64,000 nt of DNA from Caecibacteroides pullorum (GCF_019239235.1 NZ_JAAZTS010000001.1:62001-126000); one strand, 5' to 3'. Shown: positions 26,153-36,649, counted from the first letter of the stretch. Notes: a model not told the origin generated them from the letters alone. A program made the numbers and translations.

Positions 26153-26857
26153 ATGGAAATCGCACTCTATCTGCTGCCCGTTACCTTGGGCGACACTCCC
26201 TGGGAGAAGGTCTTGCCTGGATATAACAAGGAAATCATAGTGGGTATCCGCCACTTTATTGTGGAGGACGTCCGTTCGGCCCGTCGTTTTCTGAAGAAAG
26301 TAGACAAGGACATTGATATTGATGCCCTGACTTTTTATCCGCTCAACAAGCATACGTCTCCTGCGGATATTTCGGGCTATCTGAAACCGCTTGAGGGCGG
26401 TTTATCTATGGGAGTTATTTCCGAAGCAGGTTGTCCTGCTGTGGCCGATCCGGGTGCAGATGTGGTGGCCATTGCACAGCGCAAGGGCTTGAAGGTAGTG
26501 CCACTTGTAGGTCCTTCGTCCATCATCCTGTCAGTCATGGGTTCGGGTTTCAACGGGCAAAGCTTTGCCTTCAACGGATACTTGCCTATTGAACCAGCCG
26601 AACGCGCCAAGAAGCTGAAGCAACTCGAACAGCGTGTCTACGCCGAGCATCAGACACAATTGTTCATTGAGACACCTTATCGTAACAATAAGATGCTGGA
26701 CGATATTCTTCAGAATTGCCGTCCTCAAACGAAACTTTGCATTGCCGCCAACATTACATGCGAAGGAGAGTTCATCAAAACACGGAGCGTAAAGGACTGG
26801 AAGGGGCATACACCCGATCTGACTAAAATACCTTGCATCTTCCTGCTCTATCAGTGA
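26153..26857 (+). CDS. RsmI-like SAM-dependent methyltransferase (tetrapyrrole-methylase fold)
   Basis: 234 residues from the ATG at 26153. It has the tetrapyrrole-methylase/RsmI fold: MGVISEAGCPAVADPGADVV and LVGPSSIILSVMGSGFNGQSFAFNGYLP match the SAM-binding and substrate loops of RsmI, which methylates cytidine 1402 of 16S rRNA. The usual RsmI N-terminus (LYVVATPIGNL) is replaced by ALYLLPVTLGDTPW and the C-terminal extension is missing, so this is a shorter, diverged relative. It may be a second paralogue rather than the true RsmI. The last 7 bases overlap the convergent membrane-protein gene. Confidence 0.8.
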   Translation: MEIALYLLPVTLGDTPWEKVLPGYNKEIIVGIRHFIVEDVRSARRFLKKVDKDIDIDALTFYPLNKHTSPADISGYLKPLEGGLSMGVISEAGCPAVADPGADVVAIAQRKGLKVVPLVGPSSIILSVMGSGFNGQSFAFNGYLPIEPAERAKKLKQLEQRVYAEHQTQLFIETPYRNNKMLDDILQNCRPQTKLCIAANITCEGEFIKTRSVKDWKGHTPDLTKIPCIFLLYQ

Positions 26858-27969
26858 GCATTGTGTGTGGATAAGTTTCCGCCACATTCATCAATCATTG
26901 AAAAAACACGATTGTATTCGTCTTCGAAGCAATGGTAGAAGTAGTTCTGCCCGATGTTTTGTTCGATCTGCTGGATGGTCCATAGTTTCCCGACTTGTCC
27001 TTTGTTACGTTTCAGTTGGCTTTCGTGGTCGACGGTTATTGTGAAGACATATACCAGGCGGTTGGTCATTTCGTTTTCCAATTTATATTTGAAATTGAAT
27101 TTGAGGTCTTGCATGGATATTTCGGGCAGGACTTGACGTACCAACCGATGAATGCCCTGCTTCAGCGTTTCGCCATAGAGCAGATAGCCTTCGACCGGCA
27201 GGTCGACTTTGCCTTTTTCAAAAGAAGAGCATTGAAGCCGTGGGCAGAGGTAAAGCATACCGTTCAGCGTGACAGCTACGCGTACAAAGGGTATCATATA
27301 TTTCTGCTTCTTGCTCAAGGCATCGGAAGCCAATGCTTTGCCCACTACGTTGCCTTCGGCATTGACTATGGGGATGAAGATCGTCCGTTTCATCAGGCGG
27401 TTGAAATAGCTGATGCCTATCTGGTTGAATAGAATACTTAGGATGAATACCGCAGGCGGTGCTACGTGATGTAGAATGAAACTTGATTCGCCTTGGAAAA
27501 AGGAAGCGCCTGTCAACAGTAGGGCGAGCAAATGAATAGCGCCGAAAAGCAATACGACACGGGCCGATACGATAGTGGCTTCAACGCTTTGAGCCGACGA
27601 CTGATGCTTCCTTTTAAAAGAACCGTAGTAAGCTTTCAGCGATTTACGGTTCAGGTAGAAGAGCAGAATTAATAGTAGGGTGCCTACTTCGAGGGTGAAG
27701 GAGTACCATTGCGGCTGGCAGCTGGCGGCGTAGAAATAATAGGTGAAGGCAAGCAGAACCAGCATAGCGGTAATGCCATATAACAGAATTTGCGGCAAGT
27801 GGCTTCCTTTTCGCAAGAATGTATAGGTGGAGAGGACGATACCCAGCAGGGCGCCCGCATAGATGGCCGTACCTAGCGTGGCTAGTTCGGACAGTATCAT
27901 GGACACCAGGACGGGAATAAACCCCCATGCCATGTTATACTTGAAAGAAAGAATACTTTGTCGGCTCAT
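26851..27969 (-). CDS. Six-helix membrane protein with degenerate Nudix-like domain
   Basis: A 372-residue protein I do not recognise as a named gene. Residues 1-190 hold about six hydrophobic helices. Residues 195-372 look like a Nudix fold: FIPIVNAEGNVVGKA..., a beta-strand MLYLCPR, then a segment aligned to the Nudix box. Gly261, Glu267 and Arg275 keep the G-x5-E-x7-R spacing, but the metal-binding glutamates of the REUxEE part are replaced (Leu276, Gln279, Val280). A catalytic Nudix reaction is therefore unlikely; a ligand-sensing role is possible. It lies 27 bases beyond the lipA terminator and overlaps the convergent methylase gene by 7 bases. Confidence 0.6.
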   Translation of the reverse strand: MSRQSILSFKYNMAWGFIPVLVSMILSELATLGTAIYAGALLGIVLSTYTFLRKGSHLPQILLYGITAMLVLLAFTYYFYAASCQPQWYSFTLEVGTLLLILLFYLNRKSLKAYYGSFKRKHQSSAQSVEATIVSARVVLLFGAIHLLALLLTGASFFQGESSFILHHVAPPAVFILSILFNQIGISYFNRLMKRTIFIPIVNAEGNVVGKALASDALSKKQKYMIPFVRVAVTLNGMLYLCPRLQCSSFEKGKVDLPVEGYLLYGETLKQGIHRLVRQVLPEISMQDLKFNFKYKLENEMTNRLVYVFTITVDHESQLKRNKGQVGKLWTIQQIEQNIGQNYFYHCFEDEYNRVFSMIDECGGNLSTHNAH

Positions 27970-27996
27970 GGGTGTATCGCTTTTTCCTTTTAAACA

Positions 27997-28026
27997 AAAA
28001 AGAGGCTGAGTTGTTCAGCCTCTTTT
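27997..28026 (-). terminator. lipA terminator
   Basis: AAAAAGAGGCTGA pairs with TCAGCCTCTTTT around GTTGT, starting 3 bases after the lipA stop. On the minus strand it runs into TTTTTTGTTT. Confidence 0.8.
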
Positions 28027-28028
28027 CT

Positions 28029-28886
28029 TTATTTCTTCAGGTAACGGAGTGACTTTTCCGCGTGGTAGGATGATCGTACCAGCGGGCCGCTCTCTACCTG
28101 CGTGAAGCCTTTGGCCAACCCCGTTTCTTCGTAGCGTTTGAATTGGTCGGGGGTGATATACTCGGATACGGGGTAGTGACGATGCGAGGGTTGCAGGTAC
28201 TGGCCGATGGTCATGATCTGGCAACCGGCGGCGCGAAGGTCGTCCATCAGTTCCTCTACCTCGGCGGGTGTTTCGCCCAGGCCTACCATGATGCCCGACT
28301 TGGCCGTGATGCCACTGGCGGCTATCTGGCGGATTACCTCGAGGCTCGTGTCGTAGCGGGCGGCGCTGCGCACCAGGGGGCTGATGCGGCGCACGGTCTC
28401 CATGTTGTGGCTGATGATGTCGGACCTTGCTTCAATGACCTGCTCCACCAGCTCCCTGCGCCCCTGGAAGTCGGGGATTAGCACTTCGATGGTGGTTTCG
28501 GGGTTCAGACGGCGTATCTCGCGGATGGTCTGCGCCCAGTGGGCGGCGCCTAGGTCGGGCAGGTCGTCGCGGTCGACAGAGGTCACCACGGCGTGCGAGA
28601 GCTTCATCAGCCGTACTGATTCGGCCACGTGCGTAGGTTCCTGCGGGTCGAGAGGCAGGGGGCGTCCTGTCTGTGTGTTGCAGAATTTACAACTACGGGT
28701 ACAGATGTTGCCGCCTATCATGAAGGTGGCTGTGCCCCGTCCCCAGCATTCGCCCATGTTGGGGCATCGGCCGCTGCTACAGATGGTGTGCAGGCAGTGC
28801 GACTCGACGATGCGTTTCGTCTCGGTGTAGCGTTCGTTGGCGCCGATGCTTATCTTGAGCCATTCAGGCTTGCGTACTCGTTCCAT
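28029..28886 (-). CDS. lipA: Lipoyl synthase
   Basis: A 285-residue radical-SAM enzyme that inserts two sulfurs into octanoyl groups on lipoyl domains. Both iron-sulfur clusters are visible: the auxiliary C-x4-C-x5-C (CSSGRCPNMGEC) and the radical-SAM C-x3-C-x2-C (CTRSCKFC). VTSVDRDDLPDLGA, GLGETPAEVEELM and the C-terminal VRSSYHAE are family hallmarks. It follows the DPP-IV-type peptidase gene by 36 bases filled with an interspersed repeat, and is closed by a strong terminator. Confidence 0.96.
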   Translation of the reverse strand: MERVRKPEWLKISIGANERYTETKRIVESHCLHTICSSGRCPNMGECWGRGTATFMIGGNICTRSCKFCNTQTGRPLPLDPQEPTHVAESVRLMKLSHAVVTSVDRDDLPDLGAAHWAQTIREIRRLNPETTIEVLIPDFQGRRELVEQVIEARSDIISHNMETVRRISPLVRSAARYDTSLEVIRQIAASGITAKSGIMVGLGETPAEVEELMDDLRAAGCQIMTIGQYLQPSHRHYPVSEYITPDQFKRYEETGLAKGFTQVESGPLVRSSYHAEKSLRYLKK

Positions 28887-28889
28887 TTC

Positions 28890-28916
28890 AAAAATTGAAA
28901 ATTGAGAATGGATAAT
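28890..28916. repeat. AT-rich interspersed repeat
   Basis: A copy of the TTGAAAATTGAGAATGG-type repeat between the peptidase gene and lipA. Confidence 0.5.
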
Positions 28917-28922
28917 GGAGAA

Positions 28923-31142
28923 TTAATTCCCCATTAACCATTGATTAAAGAATTCAGTCAAGCGCGTGTACAGGTGCATGCGCGTGTTGCCGCCGAAAAT
29001 GCTGTGGTTGCGGTTGGTATAGACCTGCATGTCGAACTGCTTGCCCAGCTGAACCAGATGTTCGGCATACTCGGCACAGTTCTGGTAGTGCACGTTGTCG
29101 TCGGCCATGCCGTGTACCAGCAGGAGGCGTCCGTTCAGCTTGTCGGCACGGGTGAAGGCCGACGATGCCTTGTAGCCCTCGGCGTTCTCCTGTGGCGTGC
29201 GCATGAAGCGTTCGCCATAGACGGTGTCGTAGTAGTTCCAGTCAGTCACAGCTGCTACGGCCACACCTGCCTTGAATACGGGAGTACCCTCGCTCATACT
29301 CATGATCGTCATGTAGCCGCCGAAGCTCCAGCCCCAGATGCCGATGCGGTTCTTGTCCACGTAGGGCAGGCTACCCAGGTAAAGGGCCGTCTCCACCTGG
29401 TCGCGGGCTTCTTTGACGCCCAGGTTCAGGTAGGTGCATTTCTCGAAGTCGGCACCGCGTCCGCCTGTGCCTCGTCCGTCCACGCAAACTACAACGTAGC
29501 CTTGCGAAGCCATGAACGTCTCCCAGCTGATGCCGAAGGCGTCGAGCACCTGTTGCGAGCCGGGGCCGCTATACTGGTATTGCAGGGCGGGATATTTCTT
29601 GGAGGGAGAGAAGTCGGTGGGCTTCATCATCCAGCCGTTCAGCTGGGTACCGTCGGTAGTGGTGAAGCTGAAGAATTCCTTCTTCGGCAGGTTGTATTCA
29701 GCCAGCTGGGCACGGAGCTTCTGGTTGTCTACGAGGGTGGTGAGCACCTGTCCGCGGTTGTTGTTCAGCGTGATGACCATCGGCGTGTCGAGGCTGGTGT
29801 AGCGGTTTAGGTAGTACTTCATGTCCGTGCTGAACTGGGCCGAATTGGTGCCCTGTTGCGTGGAGAGTTTCAGTTTCTTGCCTTTGCGGTCGGTCTTATA
29901 GACGGCGGTACGCATGGGGCTCTCCTCGTTGCTGGTGTAGTAGAAGGAGCCTTCCTGCGGGTCGTAACCCAAGAAATCTTTTACCTCGAAGTTGCCCGAA
30001 GTGACCTGCTTGGCCAGGCTGCCCGTCATGTTGTACCAGTAGAGGTGGTTGTAGCCGCTGCGTTCGCTGACGAAGCTGAAGTTGTTGTCGTAGAAAACGA
30101 CCTGATCGAATACGTTCTCTTTGATATACTTGTCGCTCTCGTCGCGGAGTATCAGCTTGCACATCGTGCTGCGCGGATTGGCGAAATAGAGGTCGAGGCG
30201 GTTCTGATGGCGGTTCAGTGTCATGATGGCCAGCTTTTCGGGGTCTTTGGTGAAGCGGATGCGGGGAATGTAGCCGTCTTCGTCCATCGGCACGTCGATC
30301 TTGCGGATGATGCGGCTCTTGATGTCGAACGTGTGGACGCTGACCTTCGAATTGGCTTCGCCCGTCTTGGGGTACTTGTATTCATAGGCGCCGGGATACT
30401 TCTCGTAGGCCTCGATGTGGGGCTTGTCGCCGGCAAAGACGGGGAAGGAGTAAGATTTTACTTCGCTCTCGTCCCAGCGCACAAAGGCCAGCATCTTGCT
30501 GTCGGCGCTGAACTCTAGGGCGCGGTTGTAGGAGAACTCCTCTTCGTACACCCAGTCGGGCGTGCCGTAGATGATCTTGTTGCGTTCGCCGTCCTTGGTA
30601 ACCTGACTTTCGCTGTTGCCGTAGTAACGTTTCACGAGGAAGATGTTGTTGTCGCGTACGAAGGCCACCATCGAGCCGTCCGGCGAGAATACAGGCACCT
30701 GTTGCGGTCCGCCGTCGGAGAGTTTCTCCACCACGTTGTTGATTTTCCCCTCGAGGTTGCGCTTCAGGCTGTACAGATAGTGCACGGCCGTGTACGAGCG
30801 GCGGTAGATGGGGGTCGTCTCGGTGGCGATGAGCAGCATCGAGCCGTCGGGCGAGAAGCTGTAGCTGTCGAAGCGCTTGAAGGGGCACTCGCGGGCTGTG
30901 GCGGCGTCGAACAGCACTTCCACCTGTTTGCCGGTCTTGAAGGAGTATTTGATGATTTGTGTACCTTCGGCGTTCATTTGCGAGTAGTGTTCGCCGTCGC
31001 CGGGGATGGGGATGACTCCGTAGATGTTTTCCACGCGGAACGTGCCCGTCACGACATCCTTCAGCGTGAGCGGCTTTCCGCCTTGAGCGTAGGCTGCCAG
31101 CGTCAGGAGGCAGCAGAGTAGGGTAATGCTGATTTGCTTCAT
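28923..31142 (-). CDS. Dipeptidyl-peptidase IV-type S9 serine peptidase
   Basis: 739 residues from the ATG at 31142; the frame is open further upstream but that part precedes the promoter at 31162-31194. Signal peptide (ending LAAYAQ), so periplasmic or surface. An eight-bladed DPP-IV propeller (about 40-480) is followed by an alpha/beta-hydrolase domain: nucleophile Ser606 in GWSFGGYM, Asp in HGMADDNVHYQN, His in NRNHSIFGG. Such enzymes remove Xaa-Pro or Xaa-Ala dipeptides. Complete and normal in length. Confidence 0.94.
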   Translation of the reverse strand: MKQISITLLCCLLTLAAYAQGGKPLTLKDVVTGTFRVENIYGVIPIPGDGEHYSQMNAEGTQIIKYSFKTGKQVEVLFDAATARECPFKRFDSYSFSPDGSMLLIATETTPIYRRSYTAVHYLYSLKRNLEGKINNVVEKLSDGGPQQVPVFSPDGSMVAFVRDNNIFLVKRYYGNSESQVTKDGERNKIIYGTPDWVYEEEFSYNRALEFSADSKMLAFVRWDESEVKSYSFPVFAGDKPHIEAYEKYPGAYEYKYPKTGEANSKVSVHTFDIKSRIIRKIDVPMDEDGYIPRIRFTKDPEKLAIMTLNRHQNRLDLYFANPRSTMCKLILRDESDKYIKENVFDQVVFYDNNFSFVSERSGYNHLYWYNMTGSLAKQVTSGNFEVKDFLGYDPQEGSFYYTSNEESPMRTAVYKTDRKGKKLKLSTQQGTNSAQFSTDMKYYLNRYTSLDTPMVITLNNNRGQVLTTLVDNQKLRAQLAEYNLPKKEFFSFTTTDGTQLNGWMMKPTDFSPSKKYPALQYQYSGPGSQQVLDAFGISWETFMASQGYVVVCVDGRGTGGRGADFEKCTYLNLGVKEARDQVETALYLGSLPYVDKNRIGIWGWSFGGYMTIMSMSEGTPVFKAGVAVAAVTDWNYYDTVYGERFMRTPQENAEGYKASSAFTRADKLNGRLLLVHGMADDNVHYQNCAEYAEHLVQLGKQFDMQVYTNRNHSIFGGNTRMHLYTRLTEFFNQWLMGN

Positions 31143-31161
31143 GTCTCTTTTTGTTTTTTTT

Positions 31162-31194
31162 GCAAAGATAAGCCACATTCGGCCGAATGCCAAA
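31162..31194 (-). promoter_or_regulatory. Full -33/-7 promoter for the DPP-IV gene
   Basis: Minus strand: TTTG (31191-31194), a 20-base spacer, then TATCTTTGC (31162-31170). Both boxes and spacing match the Bacteroidetes consensus. It fixes the start at 31142. Confidence 0.75.
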
Positions 31195-31440
31195 AAAGTG
31201 TCTCCGTTAAGACTTAAAATTCTGTTAACAAAACACGGATTTCGTGTTAATAAAACTAATGCACTGTTTTGCGGGTGGTAAAACGGTACTTTCGTACAGG
31301 TAAAGCGATGCTTTCTGATTGGTGATGCGGTGTTTGTTTTCTGTAGGTTGAGAGGATAAATCGATTTCAAAGACGGGGGAAAATGACGTTCCCGATGCGA
31401 ATTTGCTCCCGATTTGCTGGATACTTCTGATAAAATACCG
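31195..31440. other. Divergent intergenic region between the DPP-IV gene and hisS
   Basis: No gene is supported here. It holds interspersed repeat copy B (31261-31317, starts GCACTGTTTT, with AAAACGG) related to 20201-20257, plus the promoters on each side. Confidence 0.5.
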
Positions 31441-31449
31441 TAACTTTGT
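31441..31449 (+). promoter_or_regulatory. -7 promoter box for hisS
   Basis: TAACTTTGT matches TAnnTTTGY, 31 bases ahead of the hisS ATG. A TTTG lies 24 bases upstream of it, slightly far for a -33 box. Confidence 0.55.
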
Positions 31450-31480
31450 GGCTCGATTTTGAAATGTAACTGATACGAAT

Positions 31481-32845
31481 ATGGCAGCAAAACCTTGTAT
31501 TCCGAAAGGAACCCGCGACTTTTCGCCCATAGAGATGGCGAAGCGCAACTATATATTCAACACCATCCGCGACGTTTACCACCTCTACGGCTTCCAGCAG
31601 ATAGAGACACCCGCCATGGAGATGCTCTCCACGCTGATGGGCAAGTATGGCGAAGAGGGCGACAAGCTCCTGTTCAAGATACAGAATTCCGGCGACTACT
31701 TCTCCGGCCTGACCGACGAGGAACTGCTGAGCCGCAATGCTTCCAAGCTGGCTTGCAAGTTCTGCGAGAAGGGCTTGCGCTACGACTTGACCGTGCCCTT
31801 TGCGCGCTACGTGGTGATGCATCGCGACGAGCTGACGTTCCCCTTCAAGCGCTACCAGATACAGCCTGTATGGCGTGCCGACCGTCCGCAGAAGGGACGC
31901 TACCGCGAGTTCTACCAGTGCGACGCCGACGTGGTGGGCAGCGACTCCCTGCTCAACGAGGTGGAGCTGATGCAGATTGTGGACACCGTCTTCAGCCGCT
32001 TCGGCATCCGTGTGTGCATCAAGATCAACAACCGAAAGATACTGACGGGCATCGCTGAGATTATTGGTGAGGCCGACAAGATAGTGGACATCACCGTAGC
32101 CATCGACAAACTGGACAAGATAGGCTTGGACAACGTGAACGCTGAACTGCGCGAAAAGGGCATCGGCGACGAGGCCATCGCCAAGTTGCAACCCATCATC
32201 CTGCTCAGCGGTACGAACGAAGAGAAGCTGGCTACGCTGAAAGAGGTGCTGGCCACCAGCGAAACGGGCCTCAAGGGCGTGGCCGAGACGGAATTCATCC
32301 TGACCACCCTGAAGGCGCTGGGCCTGAAGAACGAAATCGAACTGGACTTGACGTTGGCTCGCGGTCTGAACTACTACACGGGCGCCATCTTCGAAGTGAA
32401 GGCGCTCGACGTACAGATAGGAAGCATCACCGGCGGCGGACGATATGACAACTTGACAGGTGTCTTTGGCATGGCAGGTGTCAGCGGTGTGGGCATCTCG
32501 TTTGGTGCCGACCGTATCTTCGATGTACTTAACCAGCTCGACCTCTATCCGAAGGAAGCCGTGGACGGCACGCAGCTGCTCTTCATCAATTTCGGTGAAA
32601 AGGAAGCGGCTTTCTCCATGCAAGTCCTGGCGCAAGTCCGTGCGGCAGGCATACGCGCCGAAATTTTCCCCGACGCCAGCAAGATGAAGAAGCAGATGAG
32701 TTATGCCAACGCCAAGGGCATTCCTTTCGTGGCACTGGTAGGCGAGAACGAGATGAACGAGGGTAAGGTGACGCTGAAAAACATGGAAAGCGGCGAGCAA
32801 TGTCTGCTCACCCCTGCCGAACTGGTGGCAGCCATACGCAAATGA
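31481..32845 (+). CDS. hisS: Histidyl-tRNA synthetase
   Basis: A 454-residue class II aminoacyl-tRNA synthetase charging tRNA-His. Start [16 protein letters not shown] is typical. Motif 2 lies in [21 protein letters not shown], the histidine-binding motifs are [10 protein letters not shown] and GGGRYDNL, and motif 3 is GISFGADRI. The C-terminal anticodon-binding domain (about 360-454) is complete. Single gene with its own promoter and terminator. Confidence 0.97.
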   Translation: MAAKPCIPKGTRDFSPIEMAKRNYIFNTIRDVYHLYGFQQIETPAMEMLSTLMGKYGEEGDKLLFKIQNSGDYFSGLTDEELLSRNASKLACKFCEKGLRYDLTVPFARYVVMHRDELTFPFKRYQIQPVWRADRPQKGRYREFYQCDADVVGSDSLLNEVELMQIVDTVFSRFGIRVCIKINNRKILTGIAEIIGEADKIVDITVAIDKLDKIGLDNVNAELREKGIGDEAIAKLQPIILLSGTNEEKLATLKEVLATSETGLKGVAETEFILTTLKALGLKNEIELDLTLARGLNYYTGAIFEVKALDVQIGSITGGGRYDNLTGVFGMAGVSGVGISFGADRIFDVLNQLDLYPKEAVDGTQLLFINFGEKEAAFSMQVLAQVRAAGIRAEIFPDASKMKKQMSYANAKGIPFVALVGENEMNEGKVTLKNMESGEQCLLTPAELVAAIRK

Positions 32846-32870
32846 GCGGTAAAAAAACAAAATACTATTA

Positions 32871-32897
32871 AAAAGGAGCGGATTCCGCTCCTTTTTT
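32871..32897 (+). terminator. hisS terminator
   Basis: AAAAGGAGCGG pairs with CCGCTCCTTTT around a 3-base loop, followed by T residues, 25 bases past the stop. Confidence 0.85.
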
Positions 32898-32943
32898 CGT
32901 ATATTTGTATCGGGCGTGAAATAAAAATGTAACGTAGTGGCGC

Positions 32944-32952
32944 TACTTTTGC
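32944..32952 (+). promoter_or_regulatory. -7 promoter box for the 53-residue gene
   Basis: TACTTTTGC matches TAnnTTTGY, 35 bases ahead of the small gene's ATG. Confidence 0.5.
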
Positions 32953-32987
32953 ACCGTTGCATTACATAAAGAAGAAGGAGGTAAAAT

Positions 32988-33149
32988 ATGGTTTCCATTC
33001 CGTTGAATGAAGAAAACAAACACAATTTGTTGATCGGTGTAATTATGGTTATTTTGGCTGTCCTATTCCTATTATATATGGGCAGCTCGATGGTGAGGTC
33101 CACCAAGGCTTTTTGGGAAGAAGGTAACATAGAACGTCTGCTCGAATAA
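32988..33149 (+). CDS. Small single-helix membrane protein (53 residues)
   Basis: Not a recognised family. The ATG is preceded by GAAGAAGGAGG at a good distance, far stronger than the ribosome sites of most neighbours. The protein begins MVSIPLNEENKHN, has one membrane helix (about 14-33, LLIGVIMVILAVLFLLYMGS) and a short charged tail ending NIERLLE. It has its own -7 box and lies between the hisS terminator and the groES regulatory region, so it looks like a stand-alone transcript. Tail orientation and role are unknown. The strong translation signals argue against a chance frame. Confidence 0.65.
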   Translation: MVSIPLNEENKHNLLIGVIMVILAVLFLLYMGSSMVRSTKAFWEEGNIERLLE

Positions 33150-33193
33150 GGGCAGGCGTTTTTTGTTTTCGGACAAATTGGACGTATTGCGAC

Positions 33194-33240
33194 ATTTTGG
33201 CAGTTTCTTTCTGCCAAAATAAGTTTGGCACGCTTTTCGT
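33194..33240 (+). promoter_or_regulatory. Inverted repeat and sigma-54-like element ahead of groES
   Basis: ATTTTGGCAG (33194-33203) and CTGCCAAAAT (33211-33220) form a perfect 10-base inverted repeat with a 7-base spacer. Four bases on, TTGGCACG then CTTT then TCGT (33225-33240) resembles a sigma-54 -24/-12 promoter: GG-N10-GT instead of GG-N10-GC. No CIRCE element is present. The last half-site repeats the TTTGGCA of the inverted repeat. Confidence 0.5.
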
Positions 33241-33313
33241 ATATTCTTTTTCGCTTGCGCCAAGCAGGCAGAAAAAAGAAAATAAAGTATAACATATAAA
33301 ACGAAAAGTGACT

Positions 33314-33586
33314 ATGAACATTAAACCATTGGCAGACAGAGTTCTGATACTCCCTGCACCCGCAGAAGAAAAGACAATCGGCGGTATCATCATTCCTGAT
33401 ACAGCAAAGGAGAAACCTTTGAAAGGTGAAGTGATAGCAGCCGGAAACGGTACGAAGGACGAAGAAATGGTGCTGAAAGCAGGCGACCACGTACTCTATG
33501 GCAAGTATGCCGGCACGGAAATCGAACTCGACGGTACCAAATATCTGATCATGCGTCAGAGCGATGTACTCGCCGTACTGGGATAA
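33314..33586 (+). CDS. groES: Co-chaperonin GroES
   Basis: 90 residues from the ATG at 33314; a GTG six bases earlier is a less likely start. [20 protein letters not shown] opens the conserved beta-barrel, and the mobile loop ([18 protein letters not shown]) that docks on GroEL is intact. [20 protein letters not shown] closes it. It is followed 43 bases later by groEL. Confidence 0.97.
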   Translation: MNIKPLADRVLILPAPAEEKTIGGIIIPDTAKEKPLKGEVIAAGNGTKDEEMVLKAGDHVLYGKYAGTEIELDGTKYLIMRQSDVLAVLG

Positions 33587-33589
33587 AAA

Positions 33590-35264
<1,675 letters not shown>

Positions 35265-35300
35265 TCGGCCGATTTCCCCTGATACATTAAACATATAAGC

Positions 35301-35338
35301 AGCCACGGTGTCTTGTCAGAGAGATACCGCGGCTTTTA
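35301..35338 (+). terminator. groEL terminator
   Basis: AGCCACGGTGTCT and AGAGATACCGCGGCT form an imperfect GC-rich stem followed by TTTATTAT. Confidence 0.7.
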
Positions 35339-35379
35339 TTATATGAACCATTAACCATTTTAACCATCAATCATTAACT

Positions 35380-36333
35380 ATGGCTTTTATCGATTATTAC
35401 CAAGTATTGGGTGTGGACAAAAGCGCCTCGCAGGATGACATCAAGAAGGCGTACCGCAAGCTGGCGCGCAAGTTTCATCCTGACCTGAACCCGAACGACC
35501 CCACGGCCAAGGAAAAGTTTCAGGCCATCAACGAGGCAAACGAGGTGCTGAGCGACCCCGAGAAGCGTAAGAAGTACGACGAGTATGGCGAACACTGGAA
35601 GCATGCCGACGAGTTCGAGGCACAGAAGCAGGCCCGTCAGCAGGCAGGTGGCTTTGGAGGTTTCGGTGCCGGAGCGCAGGGCTTCCACACGGACGGTAAC
35701 GGTACCTATTGGTATTCGTCCGACGGACAGGAGTTTACGGGCAGCAATGCAGGCGGCTTCTCCGACTTTTTCGAGGAACTCTTCGGCCATCGCGGACGGA
35801 GTGGGCGGAGTGCTCAGGGAGGTTTTCGCGGCCAGGACTATCAGGCCGAACTGAACCTGACGCTTCGTGAGGCCGCGCAAACTCATAAACAGGTGCTCAG
35901 TGTGGGCGACAAGCAGGTGCGCATCACCATTCCTGCCGGCGTGGCCAACGGGCAGGTCATCAAGCTGAAAGGCTATGGAGCTCCGGGTGTGAACGGAGGT
36001 CCTGCGGGCGATCTCTACATCACGTTTGTCATTGCCGACGATCCCGTGTTCAAGCGGTTGGGCGACGACCTGTATGTCGATGTCAATACCGATCTCTATA
36101 CGGCCCTGCTGGGTGGCGAACAGTTGGTGAATACTCTGGACGGACAGGTGAAACTGAAAGTAAAGCCAGGCACGCAAAACGACACCAAGGTGCGCCTCAA
36201 AGGCAAGGGATTTCCTGTCTATAAGCAGGAAGGCGTGCAGGGCGACCTGATTGTGACCTACCACGTCCAGTTGCCTACCAACTTGACGGAGGAACAGAAA
36301 GACATGTTCCGTAAAATTCAGCGTATGAACTAA
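35380..36333 (+). CDS. cbpA: DnaJ-class co-chaperone (CbpA-type)
   Basis: A 317-residue Hsp40. The J domain (1-70) has the HPD motif ([10 protein letters not shown]) that stimulates DnaK. A Gly/Phe-rich linker follows (about 85-125). The C-terminal substrate-binding region (about 150-310) lacks the zinc-finger Cys motifs of classical DnaJ. That layout is CbpA. It is followed 19 bases later by a CbpM-like modulator and lies just after groEL. Confidence 0.93.
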   Translation: MAFIDYYQVLGVDKSASQDDIKKAYRKLARKFHPDLNPNDPTAKEKFQAINEANEVLSDPEKRKKYDEYGEHWKHADEFEAQKQARQQAGGFGGFGAGAQGFHTDGNGTYWYSSDGQEFTGSNAGGFSDFFEELFGHRGRSGRSAQGGFRGQDYQAELNLTLREAAQTHKQVLSVGDKQVRITIPAGVANGQVIKLKGYGAPGVNGGPAGDLYITFVIADDPVFKRLGDDLYVDVNTDLYTALLGGEQLVNTLDGQVKLKVKPGTQNDTKVRLKGKGFPVYKQEGVQGDLIVTYHVQLPTNLTEEQKDMFRKIQRMN

Positions 36334-36352
36334 CTAAAAAAAACAAACCGTT

Positions 36353-36649
36353 ATGCAGAATGAATTGATTGTTGTCAGCGATTATTGCGACAAATGTCAT
36401 ATAGAGCCGTCGTTCATCGACCTCCTGCAGGAAAATGGACTGGTCGACATCTTGTTCGATGAAGGCCGTCCCTGCCTCACTTTCTCCCAGTTGCCCGACG
36501 TGGAGCGTTACAGCCGTATGTACTACGACCTCTCTATCAATATGGAGGGTATTGATGCCATCCATCACCTGCTGGAGCGTATGGACGAGATGCAACGCGA
36601 GATACGCGACCTGCGTACCCGTTTGCGGATGTATGGAGATGTGTTTTGA
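36353..36649 (+). CDS. cbpM: CbpM-type chaperone modulator (MerR-like)
   Basis: A 98-residue protein. The N-terminal half (ELIVVSDYCDKCHIEPSFID, then LTFSQLPDVERYSRMYYDL) resembles a MerR-type winged helix. The C-terminal half (GIDAIHHLLERMDEMQREIR) is a coiled coil. This is the CbpM arrangement, which binds the J domain of CbpA and blocks its activity. Its position right behind cbpA supports the call. Confidence 0.85.
   Translation: MQNELIVVSDYCDKCHIEPSFIDLLQENGLVDILFDEGRPCLTFSQLPDVERYSRMYYDLSINMEGIDAIHHLLERMDEMQREIRDLRTRLRMYGDVF

Noticed and set aside
29856-30518. A 220-codon plus-strand frame inside the DPP-IV gene
   Set aside because: Antisense shadow of the GC-rich peptidase gene.
33150-33313. 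CIRCE/HrcA operator ahead of groES
   Set aside because: TTAGCACTC-N9-GAGTGCTAA is not present; the inverted repeat there has another sequence.
31367-33490. A 707-codon minus-strand frame across hisS and groES
   Set aside because: It runs antisense to two clear genes and their regulatory region; no recognisable protein.
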